64,000 nt of DNA from NCBI RefSeq assembly GCF_963855985.1, contig NC_087095.1, positions 10,798,001 to 10,862,000 of the forward strand. Direction: 5' to 3'. The translations under genes and the position numbers were made by a program. The DNA comes from Ostrinia nubilalis. Its lineage: Eukaryota > Arthropoda > Insecta > Lepidoptera > Crambidae. The notes under the pieces were generated by a model. That model was not told where the DNA came from. It saw only the letters and a program-made list of their open reading frames with translations, and searched no databases. This document shows, in pieces, positions 21,024 through 32,343 of the stretch (its first letter is position 1; each line of letters begins with the position of its first letter).

Positions 21024-24000
21024 GAGGCTCAGTGCTCCGACATCCGGGTCGGCGCGGCGCAGGGCTCGCGAGCGCAGGCGCGCCGAACAAACGCGAGCGG
21101 AGGGCGAGCGGCTCGCGCGCGAGCGCCGCGAACAACGGGCCCGGGATAAGGTTGAGCAGCAGAGACAGGTATTGTACAAACAATTTTGTATATTTACATG
21201 ATTTTTACCTCCAAATTGAAGCTATGCTCTATGCTGGGCAAGTGATCCTTGAAAATTGTACTACCAATTAGTATGTTCTAAAATGTAAATACAAGGCGTT
21301 GTTTAGTTTTAAATATGGATAGACATATAAGTATGTTCACCAAAGCACAGAATAAGCTGCTATGAGTCGAATATTCACTTTAAGTATGTTAAACGGAAAC
21401 ACCATTTTGCACGAACTCCATAAATTGGAAAATTTTCTTCACAGCTGAAGATGGTTTCATTGCTTCAAACTGATAGGAAGGTTTGAAATAGTTTAGTTGG
21501 CAATAGTTGGCATTTAAACACTAGTGCTCTAAAGTTTATGAAAGAGAAATTGTTAAAGGAAATAACTTCAACATCCAATTGTGTATTCTGCCGATACAAC
21601 AGTGAAAGCTTACTCATAACGATGCGTTAAGTCACACAAACAGGAGGAACTTGGTTCAACGGAGCATTGGTGGTCGTAAAACACATTGTTTACCTACAAT
21701 AGGTTCCAATATAATGAGAAAAATCTTGAAAATACAACTGGTTAAATACGAGTATTTTTTCATCACATTTAAAACAATATTTAAGTAAAAAGTTTTTACG
21801 ATTGTTAAAAATTTTGATACCTGTATCTTGGTCTTAGTAACTTAGTCGTTTATTTTTGCATCAATTCTCAACATTCTGCCATCCATGAAACGATCAAAGC
21901 TGTGGATTGAGTGATGATAATTTTGCTTACAAATAGAGCACGATTTAAATTAAGTCATGCAAGGTCATTTAATTTACTACGAGTAGGTACACACATTAAC
22001 ATACATAGTATTTACAGCACATTACCGAGATTGTATAATCTCCGTACATAGATGTCCATGATTACACATTTCCTTCAATAAAATTATAAAAAAATACGGC
22101 ACCATAATAAAGCAGATTCACTTAATATTGCGTAGGCGGGAGGTGTGGACGCCAGCCTTTAACGACACGTTACGTGCAGAGAAACCAGAGAAATGTGGTG
22201 ATGTCAGCTCGTTACATCCAGTACATGGTAGAGGCTGGCAATTTGTGGCTTACTAGTTCATTGCACTAGTCAATTTCGCTATTCTATTACAGGCCATTGT
22301 GTAACAAATTGTTTTTAGAGATCGCACGAGGACACAAAAGGACTTAAGCATACGAATAATTCATAATTAGCAAGTAGTTGTGCTCGATGTGCTTAGTTAT
22401 AGAAAATAATTTCTGTTTAATTAACTTTGAAAACATTAAGACAGTTGTAAAGTTCTGATTGTTACTAGATAACTACCCCGCGCCCTTTGTGTTTCCTTGA
22501 CCCACTTAAATCTGTGTCACTTGGAGTTGGAATACGTTTGGTACTCCTTCCGTACATGGATGTCTATCAACTTCTTCATTGCGTTCCTAAAACTACACCA
22601 AAAATTATGGTGCATAATGCACGTATAATTTGAAGTTATTTTGTAACAACTCCTTATAGAAAACTGGCTTTGTTTAGATGCAAGTAATATTCAAGTAACA
22701 ACGGATAAAACGAAATAAGTAATCTAAAACCCAAGTAAGGAGAGCTTGAATTTTATAAAGCGTGTGAGGTTGCATTCTGACTTCAGCTTTTTTTCCCCGC
22801 TAATTTATCTTTCTCAAAATGGATAATGAATGACATCTTCTTCAATGAAATAATGTAATAATTAAATAATTACCAGCACACACAAGCCACCATAATGTGT
22901 TTAACATGGTTAAATTGAAATCTTGTAAATGATATAAATGACAACTTGCCAGTAGTAACGTAACTGATCGTTTTGTCTACATAATATTTATGAGCGCTTG
23001 ACTGTAGTTAAGTGGGTGTAGGTAGTAGGAGCAGTTAAATTGTAATGTAGGCTTTACCCACACCCACGAGGAGCATGTGTGTTGACTGTTGCAGGCCCGA
23101 GAAGAGCTGGCGTCGTATGAGCCGTGGGGACGCGCGGGGGGCGGAGCGCCCAACGCACGCGGCGTCCGGTTCACCAACCTTCGCACCAGGGGCATCTACC
23201 CTGAGGACGAGCTTAGGGTAGGTTTTTACCATCGGAACTACCCAAGATTTCCCATCCATGAGTTGCAAGGATGATGACGCAGTTAAAGCACTGTCGACTA
23301 ATGCTGGATTTCTATTCAATCCTAACCCAAATTCGTCCGTCAACTGTCAAATTTCAATATGTTTTTGGTCCAAATATCTTCGGTTTTCAATATTTTTACA
23401 TTTTCATATTGTTTATAAGACTATTTAAACAATATTAAAGAGTAAACGCAACGAAAATTGTAGATATTTAATCTAAATTTGAATATGGGAAACGGGCGTA
23501 CAGTAGGTTCATACGACGTAGTGCCTACTGTAGTAGGTACAAAGAATATAATCTATAGAAAATCCACTTTAAATTGATATAAGTATGAAATGTTAAATTC
23601 ATCATTATCTTACTGTGAAAAAAAAAACGTAGCTATGTAACGACTTAGATTTACAGATACCTACACCTTGATAATTCGGTGTTTATGTAAGAGGTAGTCC
23701 TTATTTGTTTACAAGATTGCGCGAAGTTTTTTGGCGCGGACTAACTTAGTCACTCACTTTTGATGAATGAAATCAATTTGGTATTGGTTTGATGAATTAT
23801 TCTAATATAGTATGCATTGTTATTGATTTGGAGTCGAATTAAATTAATGAAACCGATATGACATGGCATCGATTTGCTTGACCTATTGCTGGTAACGAAA
23901 GGTCATTTGTTGAACTTAAGCTCCTACTGCTTGACCTAAGAATAAATTGTACTCTATGAACAAGGGCATTAATTAATTGATCATTAGGTATGCATAATAT

Positions 24001-27000
24001 TGCATGTTATTTTGGCAGTATGATCCCTCATTAAGTGAAAACTGGTGTCAATGTCTTATTTGGACCTTCGAAAATTTTGAAATCCAAAATTATAGTAGAC
24101 GTAGTGTCTACTATAATTCTGTGTCTACTATAAACGAATTTTTGTACATGTATTATTATTAAAAATATAAATCTAATTATTATCGATATTGACACTAATG
24201 AATCATGCTATGCAAACTACCGTGAAAATTGGTATCGGTAGAGCTTTTCATTTCAATAAACCTACATAAGAGCTCTTTCATCATTATTTATGTCAAGAGA
24301 TGATTACGTGATATTGCTTGTCTTCATAATTTTTTGGAACATGCATGTTTTTGTAATCGATCATCCTGTGCGGTTGCTTTTCCTTTATATTGGCTTATGG
24401 GCACTTAGTATATTCATAAATATGCGAAAGCGATAAATCTCTTATGGTAAAGGGTCACTGGCGTACTACCAGGAGGCTCAGCATTGTGACGTAACAACAA
24501 TGAATACAGAAACGCGCAAATGAGCGACCAATTCTTGGTAGAGGACATGAATATTGTTGACATAACACTTTTTTCTTTGGTATGTAATAATAATATTATT
24601 TAATATTTCCTTGCCAAACTAAACTATTTGCGGAAAGTTTCTGCTACACGCCCTTCGTTTTATGTCATCATAGCGACGATTAGGATGGTGGTTGTAAGTT
24701 TATTATTTTTAATCGCACATCAGTCAATGATTCGTTCGTTCGTTCGTTCGTTTCAGCCGAATGACGTCCACTGCTGGACAAGGCCTCCTCCAAGGTTTTC
24801 CACAATGAACGGTCAATGCCTATTTGACACAATTTGAATGCAGTCAATGACTATTTGACACAAATTGAATCATTTTGTACGTTATTTTTACAACAACGAT
24901 ATAAACTTTATAAACCAATTATACGAAATTGGTATAAAATTAACTTGACAGGTTGAGGGCGGCGCAGGGCCAGTCCTTGTGGAAATCCTTGGGATAGGCC
25001 TTAGTCCAGCAGTGGACGTAATTTGGCTGAAACGAACGATAACTTAGCAGATCCCGTAGAAGGAAAAGACTAGGTCGAGCCACGAAACTGATTGAGAGCT
25101 TAAGGCTGAGTTGCACCACCTAACTTTGACCGTAACTTTGACGATGACCGGTGTTTTTTGTATGGAGTTTGACAGACTTTTGACGTTTGTCAAAGCTAAA
25201 GTAAAATGGTGCAACTCAGCTTAAGACTGTTTGCGCTCATATTCCAGGGCACAGCCCTGTACGAGGCGTGCCGTCGGTTCCCCACGCCGCGCCGGCGCTA
25301 CCGCCGCACGCCGCTGCGCCTGCGCGAAGACCCGCAGCTGTGCTACGCCGAGAACCTGCGCAAGACCATCGACAACGACGTACGGTACAAGCAGACGCCC
25401 ACTCAGCAACAGAGCTACAGGCAAATCTTAGGTAGGTACATGCGACATCAAGGCTAGAATGAGAGCAACAGGACTAGGCTAAAATGACTAATACGAGTAT
25501 ATTAGATTTCAACGCCTCTGAAATACGATACCACATTCAATAAATCAGTTATGAGGGAAAATATCCCAGGAAAAAGTTCCCATTCTTGTTTAAGCAAGAG
25601 GTTTCAGAGTAAACTTCACTCTGCTGGCCATTTTAATAGAGAAGCTTAAAAACTGCCCTAGTTACGATTACGAATAAAATTGATGGTAGAGTCGCATTAT
25701 TTTGGTTTTTTTTCTATTCGCCGTATGAATTCATAGAGTACAACTAAGGTACTTGATACAAATAAGGCCTACCTAACTTTAAATGCTTATAATTCAATAA
25801 ATATTAACGCCAATTAACAAAAACAAGGTTAATTATCTACTTCCGTCCTTTAATTTTAGCAACATTACAAAAAATAACACAATTTTTAACTAAATCTATT
25901 CAAAATAAGCAAATTACGAAACCACTGATTTTGGCTTTATTAAATCACCTACACGGAATAAGGCCTACATGATTGAAATGCCTCTAGACCTTAAAATTGA
26001 GGTTGTATTAAACAAAATGCGGTCTTATAACATTAAATACGTCGATTTGCTTGCGTTATCAAAATTTTACATACCAAGTAAACAGAAATATACTGTACAT
26101 CTCTAGATAAACTTAAATTCCACTTATTAAGAATTATACATAAATTATAGATAAAATTAAATATTCATAGTAACAAAGTAACGATTCCTTACATATATTA
26201 TCAAAAAAAATATCAAAAACAAACAATATTGTTTTTTTGTATAGGGCTTATTAAAACACCGTGTTCGAATAAGGCCTACACATAAAACCTTTTAAATAAA
26301 TCAGTTTAGGAACATCATTTAGTTTTGAATTTTTGTAAACAAAATGAGATATCAATTTTTGTTAGAACCAGGGCATAAAAAGGCTTCTGAATCATCTTTG
26401 CGAACTCCTACACAATACTTGTGAAACCACCTAAAGCTGTCATTTATGGTCGCGTATCTACCTACTTTGTCTTCGAAACAGGCATGATAATACCAGCTTT
26501 TATTCTTCTTTCCTTAAGAATTATACATACGGCTTCTTTTTTCTTATTTTTTATTGTTTTTGTATTTTGTTTCTTTTTTTACAGGTTTTGTAATTTTTTT
26601 TGACACTGTTTTCTTTTTCTTTTCTGTGCTGTTAATAACATTCTTATTAAATAAATATTTTGTTACTCTTTGACTCATTTAGTTTAATGAATTTGTCCGT
26701 AAACAGGTGTTAACATAAGTATCTAATGGTAGGCCAACCATGCTGAAATAAGGCCTAGGCCTTATTAGATATCTCTCTCTTGTTGTCTTTAAAAATTTAC
26801 AAATAATGCATCTATAGCCAGTAGTACAGTCGCGGAATGAAAAGGTTCGTCACCTTAGTGTCGGTTTTCGCTTGCACTAGGTACTGTAAGAGTCAAATCT
26901 GCCAACATAACCGTGCAAGAAACAGTGCTGCTAACATTTAAATAAATATGACGTTTGCTAACGAATAAGGTTTTGCTTGTTTATTTTTCTATCCCATCAG

Positions 27001-29297
27001 TGCGATGTTAGAAAATGTATTTTTTTTATTTAATAGATAATGGCAGGTTGAACCAACAAGAAGGTTTTAGTTTATCAATCATAATAATCTTCTTGACAAG
27101 TTAAATCACATAATAATTTTGAACTTTACTGACGAACAGTTAAAGATTATTTTCTCTAACTCGAGATTATTCTGTAACATAGTTTCAAAAGGTAATTATG
27201 TGCTTGTGATTCGTTGAAGGAATCAATTTGAAAACTGACGAACCTTTTCATTCCGTGACTGTACAAATTAAGGTAATTATTAGCTAGTAAGATATATTTA
27301 GAAACGATTACTAAGAAAAGCTTAATCTAAAACAGCGTCATTTTACCGAAAACTTAAGATGAAATCGCCGGATTTTTATGAGGGAGCACGAAATCACCCA
27401 CCACCTTAGAAGAACGCGTGCCAATTGGTGCTGGGATCGTGGATCGGGATGCTCTAGCACTCTACTGGGTTATAGGGCATATGAGTACGTGTCCTTGAAG
27501 TATTGTCCCGGTTGGATTTATTTATCTGTGTTTTCTGATGTATAGGCCTTATTAGAACGTAGGCCTTATTTGTATCAAGTACCTTAATCACTTTTTTAAA
27601 CAAAACCAACGTCTCAAAAAGTCCATTGCTGGATGTTGGTTTCATAATAAGAAATGAATAAATTACCTATTAATTTTAAAGGTTCTTCTTTAGACAAGTC
27701 AAACATTTCTTTCTTTGAGATGTAGATAAACGTGACCGATACAAGTAAATTTCTAAGCCACCTTAAAATATGTTTATTTAAATATATACCTTTGGGTATC
27801 AAATAACAATAGCCATGTTGTGCTAAAAGCAATTTGTCATAATAAGCCCATGAATATTTACTAAAGAAGAAAGCTCGTAGGCGTGCCGTTTACCATAGAG
27901 GACTGCTAATCATCGAAATTTATAATGATTACGTTTTATTATTTTTTATGATAATTGTAATTTAAGTTTTTAAAAATAATGATTTTAGATGAGATGGTTG
28001 AAAACCGTAGGAGAGCCATGAAAGATGAAATCAAGGAAACTCTGGACTACGAACGCAGAATGGTAAAAATAACAAAATCATGTAAACTATGTGTGTGAAA
28101 TGTATACTGAATTATTATAACAATGATTTCAGCACACCTTGGATGGGCCTTGGGGAAAACCAGGCCCGGGCGGAGCAGTTTGGAGGAACCCCCGAGACAT
28201 TGGTCTAAATTTCTCAAAGTCTATGGTGATGGTATTTTAAAGCAATCAATTATCACTGATAAAGTCTTAAAAGAGTTTTAATATTCCATATCGTTTACAG
28301 GGTTGGACAGATAACGAAATTTTCACAAAACTTCAAGGGGATCACAGACTCTATAAAAGATCTTCGCTAACTTTACCTCAAGTAAAGAGAGACGATGATG
28401 CAAGAGAGCTACAAGAGAGAGATTCAGCCGAAAAGGAAAATACAAAACCTTCAAATATAGAAAAGTTGCCAGAGATCAAACATTCAAAAAGTGGTAGTCC
28501 AGAACATAAGAAAACTGTTGTTGAAAAGGAGGTAAAAGAAGTGCCTAGTAATGTTAAAACAAGAGGAAAACGTAGTCCGAAGAAGAACAAATTCGTAAAA
28601 AGACTCTCGAATGGAGACAGAGTCCAAAAGTTTGTTCCTAGCGAGGATTCCGACGAGTATGTTGTAGATAAGGGTCAAAATGTCGAGCCGGTGAATGTTG
28701 GAGAAAAGAAGCCGACTCCAGAAGCGACAATTCTTCGCGTGACGGGCGGGGTGGAGCTCGTGCCACTCCTAGCGAGGAGAAGGCGGGTCGGCGCGCGCAC
28801 GCTGCCGTCGAGTGACGTCACCAGACCTCCCGACCAGTACTGCCAGTAAGTATCAAACAATAAAAAATCAAACAACGTGTGATGAAATGAAAAGAGACGA
28901 AACGACATTAGATGACAGTTTCAAAGAATTGCCATATGACACGCTATTTATATTCCTTGCGCAATCCTACGAACTATGCATGCACGTGAATTTAAAGAAT
29001 AGTCAGGTCAGAGATGCGACTCTTTTTTTTAGAAAATGATTATACATGCGAACCAGTGTACTCGTATTAAAACCGAAATTGATGCTCACGCGTTTAAAGC
29101 TTAGTTCAGATAGTACCTGTAGCTAACATGTTTGCAAATAAATAATCTAACTTAAGCAAGACTCAGAAAAAAAATTTACAGAGTCGCTTAATCTCTGGCT
29201 TTGCACATAGTTTGAGATATTTTTGCATAATAACAAGACAAGCATACCCATTTCATATTAATATTAAAAACAATATTTACACTTTAGCCTTGTCAGT

Positions 29298-29332
<35 letters not shown>

Positions 29333-32192
29333 TTCAGAAACTCAACAGCTGTTTTACAATATTCATGTTAGTTTGATGAGCATTAAATCTAAGCCAATTA
29401 AAGAGTTTCCTAGCTGCTTAAATAAGTTCGTACATTATTACATTTTATCAGGTAATGAGTACCAATAAGCGCTGCATCCTCAACCATGCCTAAAAATAAT
29501 AATCATGATTGAACATGCAGCGCTCAGGTTATACAATCTTAGTGTAATTAAATTTAAATATAAGTAAATTTGGGTAAATTATTACGACCCTTAAGACATC
29601 AAAACAATTAAACATTAATTAGGCAGACCTTAAATGTCCCTATTTATATATATTTATATCCCACAATAACGTGATCACTGAGTTAGGTAGGTATAAGATG
29701 CACCGTGTGGTCAGAACACATAGATAGGTATATTAGGTTTTCTAGGAACCCGGCGCATTAACTTGTAGGATAATATGTCTCATTTCCTTCTTCAGTGTAC
29801 TCTTACTCACATTAAAGAAATCAATGTGTTTATACTTAGAGTTGTATGTTTTATGCAAACGAGTCATAACACTGTTCTGGGCATAGTTGGTACGATGCTT
29901 GGGTATGGCCAACAGCGGGGTGTGTCTAGTCCGAAATTTAGGGGTACAGAAGCTGATCATCGATAGAAGATTGGGTGAGTCTAGATTGCCTTGCAGAATG
30001 TCGTACAGTAGGCACATGTCAATCATCTCGCGTCGAGATTCAAGAGGTAATAGATTGAAATGGCCACAGTCTTTTACATAGCCCTCGCGACGCCGTGATT
30101 GCTTAAAGTTTAGGTGGTTAATGAACAATTTCTGAACTTTTTCAAGACTAGTTTTATATTTAGCGTATTGAGGAGACCAGATGGGACTAGCGTATTCCAA
30201 GATGCTACGACAGTATGCGTAATATACAGATTTTAAACTTTGAGGGTTTTTAAACGCCTTACAAATTCGCATTGTGAAGCCCAGATTACGGAAAGCTTTA
30301 TTAACTATGTAATCTATGTGCTGTTTGAACAACATTTTTGAGTCAAGATAAATGCCCAAGTCTCTAACAATGGAAGTTCTCTCTATTATCATGTCATTAA
30401 AGCTGTATGGGTATGTCAAAGTTTCCTTTTTACGGCTGAAGCTAATGCATTGGCACTTGCTGATGTTGACTGTGATTTTATTATCATTATAGTATTCCTG
30501 TAGTCTATTCAAATCGCTTTGCATCTGTATGCAGTCATTAATTGACGATACCCTCGTAAAAACCTTTTTATCGTCAGCGTAAAGCAGGTGATTGGAATTT
30601 TGAAAACACTTATTAATGTCGTACACATACGCACAGTAAAATAAAGGGCCAAGATGCGAACCCTGCGGTACACCGGATGGAACCTGAACAAAGTCAGACT
30701 TAAAACCACCCACCACAACTGCTTGAGACCTGTTCGTTAGGTAAGATTTAACCCACCTGAGCAAATCCCCACGGATTCCCAATTCGAATAGTTTGCTGAG
30801 TAGGATGACGTGATCCACCCGATCGAAAGCTTTTTCAAAATCGGTGTAGATCACGTCAACCTGACCGGCGCTCTCCATACCACTCAGCACATAGCTGCAG
30901 AATTCCGCCAGATTTGAGGTGGTAGATTTACGCCTCAAGAAACCATGCTGATGGTGTGATATAATTTAACCTTATTATTATTACTTACATTGCAAATATG
31001 CAAATCTTTCTTTCACAGTATGTCCCTGGCTTTGTATAAAACTGATTCAAATTAATTTTTGTCAAAAGTCTTGCCTAATTCTAGTGAACGCTAGGCTTAA
31101 TTCTCTAAATCATGGTCTATGAATTTGGAAATATTGCGTAAACGCCGTCGTCGAAGAATTTATTTCAAGTTGACACTAAAACACTAGGGTCATCGACGTC
31201 GATGTCTCTCTCCCACGCTCATTACGGATGTTTGTTAGCTTTCTTATCAATTACTTAACATTCATAAGAAGTACCTAGGTACAGTTGGTGTTATAAACCG
31301 AAATCGTGTTTAACTTTAATTATTTACATTAAGACATTTCGTTCTGCAATCAAAAAGTGTAAAGCAGAACCATTCATCACTTGAACTTCATTTTCGTCAC
31401 CGTGACCCGCCGATAATCATCGGTTATTGACGGGCCACCATCACCAGCGCTCGGTGGTCACGTTCGACCGCCATTGATACATGGCATTGCGTCACAGCTT
31501 TCTACCGTGGTATACCGCATGTGAAGATTTACGGATTTCATTAACACAGTAATCTATCCGCCACCGTTCCAAGATAACGATCTTTGACGGCGAGAGATGG
31601 ATCCCGATAACTATAACTGACATTATTTGGGAGATTATGATACTGATTTGAAGACCCGTTTGAACTTTCCGACCTTTTCTGTAGTAAAACTAATCGTTTT
31701 AAGTTAATCTGCTAATCATTTGATGGGTTAGATGAGGCTAGAGCGTTATTTTTCTTTATTACCGTTTTATTGCCGTGTAAAGTACGTGGGAGGTGTTTAA
31801 AATGTGAATAGAGAATTAAGTACCTACATTAGACCTTAATATTTATTTCTTTGCAGGTGGCGAGAAATTGACGCTCAATATTTGATAGACTTGAAACATC
31901 AAATGCAAGTGAAATGTGAACAAATTGAGGTAAATAATTTACTTACTATTGGAGTATCTCTATTGTGGGCAAAAACTATCGATAACTTGCAGAACTTTAG
32001 GAAATTTTCTTTATACACTTTCAATATTTTCAGGAAAAGCGTAAGGGTTCAGCCGAGAGTGTTCGACGCCACCACGAGACTTGGGAGTCATTGTGGGGCC
32101 GGCCTGGCCACGGCGCCCCTCAGCGAGGAAAGTACGCAAGAAGCAACTTGGCGCAGCTGCTTTATGTTGTACCATTTGCTAATGCCCAGTAA
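21024..32192 (+). CDS. CSPP1-like centrosome/spindle-pole protein, 3' eight exons
   Basis: Exons 21024-21168, 23095-23217, 25248-25431, 27989-28062, 28133-28225, 28301-28845, 31857-31929 and 32034-32192 all have AG/GT borders and joining phases, giving 464 residues and TAA at 32190. The first exon is an Arg/Glu-rich coiled coil. Exon 2 then has YEPWGRAGGGAP, matching the coil plus N-P-W-G-K-G-G-G-G-A-P arrangement I recall in vertebrate CSPP1, which binds microtubules at centrosomes and cilia. Two more W-G motifs follow: GPWGKPGPGGA (about residue 181) and LWGRPGHGAP (about 432). The large exon is Lys/Glu-rich and probably disordered. The start and N-terminal exons lie upstream and were not found. 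The family call rests on this motif. AATAAA at 32579 may end the transcript. Confidence 0.75.
24731..24840 (-). mobile_element. Short retroposon (LINE tail or SINE), (GTTC)n end
   Basis: A 110-bp insert with an exact 10-bp duplication CAGTCAATGA on both sides (24721-24730 and 24841-24850). On the minus strand it ends in a GAAC repeat after the TCCAGCAGTGGACGTCATTC block common at lepidopteran retroposon ends. It lies in the intron before exon 25248. Confidence 0.8.
24950..25040 (+). repeat. Second copy of the same retroposon end, opposite orientation
   Basis: GTCCAGCAGTGGACGTAATT at 25002, followed by TGGCTGAAACGAACGATAAC, is the complement of the tail at 24731-24840. The two copies therefore face away from each other across about 110 bp. 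No target duplication was fixed for this copy. Confidence 0.6.
25104..25220. mobile_element. TTAA-flanked MITE (piggyBac-like), 117 bp
   Basis: The tips are GGCTGAGTTGCACCA on the left and TGGTGCAACTCAGC on the right, with TTAA on both sides (25100-25103 and 25221-25224), the target of piggyBac-type transposases. The right TTAA ends 23 bases before the first base of the CSPP1-like exon at 25248, so the insertion replaced the usual branch-point region of that intron. Confidence 0.85.
25747..27584. mobile_element. TA-flanked inverted-repeat transposon, 1.84 kb, with AATAAGGCCTA array
   Basis: Perfect 26-bp inverted ends, AGGTACTTGATACAAATAAG... at the left and its complement at the right, between TA dinucleotides at 25745 and 27585. 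The terminal motif AATAAGGCCTA recurs inside near 25961, 26269 and 26745 and, inverted, near 26757 and 27543. The interior is AT-rich and has no transposase. It lies in the intron between exons 25248-25431 and 27989-28062 and itself hosts a second element. Confidence 0.88.
26827..27261. mobile_element. Tc1/mariner-like MITE nested in the 1.84-kb element
   Basis: Tips CAGTCGCGGAATGAAAAGGT and, inverted at the right, CAGTCACGGAATGAAAAGGT continue to TTCGTCA, with TA at 26825-26826 and 27262-27263. 435 bp, no coding. It is younger than the element that holds it. Confidence 0.87.
29299..30962 (-). mobile_element. 5'-truncated LINE (Jockey/CR1-like) antisense in CSPP1-like intron
   Basis: The minus strand from 30962 to 29742 has an uninterrupted frame with a (F)LRRKSTTSNLAEF start block, the IYTDFEKAFDRVDH palm motif, SGVPQGSHLGPLFY, and the catalytic YADDKKVF. 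A C-terminal thumb/connection region ends QVNAPGS. About 400 bp of 3' UTR follows and a (TAAA)n tail closes it at 29299-29335 (seen as TTTA repeats on the plus strand). The endonuclease half is absent, as expected of incomplete reverse transcription. The intact 400-residue frame indicates a recent insertion. No clear target duplication was found. Clade assignment is tentative. Confidence 0.85.
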
Positions 32193-32260
32193 ATATCATT
32201 ACAATGGCTTGGCTGTTAGCGTAGGGCGCCACTACGCCTAGGATTTGACCGCTTAAGTAT

Positions 32261-32343
32261 AGGGTTGGCCTAGCAAAGTCACCTCTCGAGAGAAGTACCT
32301 GAGAAGAAACCTTGCACAGTTCTTTATTGTACAGGTATTCTAG
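32261..32343 (+). pseudogene. Decayed duplicate of the CSPP1-like terminal exon
   Basis: About 70 bases past the stop codon the plus strand reads, with one frameshift, RVGLAKSP then REKYLRRNLAQFFIVQVF and a stop. This parallels RPGHGAPQRGKYARSNLAQLLYVVPF at the true end of the protein. The conservation of the KY.R.NLAQ core argues for an old tandem duplication of the exon end. No acceptor site is obvious. Confidence 0.6.

Noticed and set aside
24470..24490. AGGAGGCTCAG resembling the start of the exon at 21024
   Set aside because: The similarity is only about 11 bases and does not extend; probably chance.
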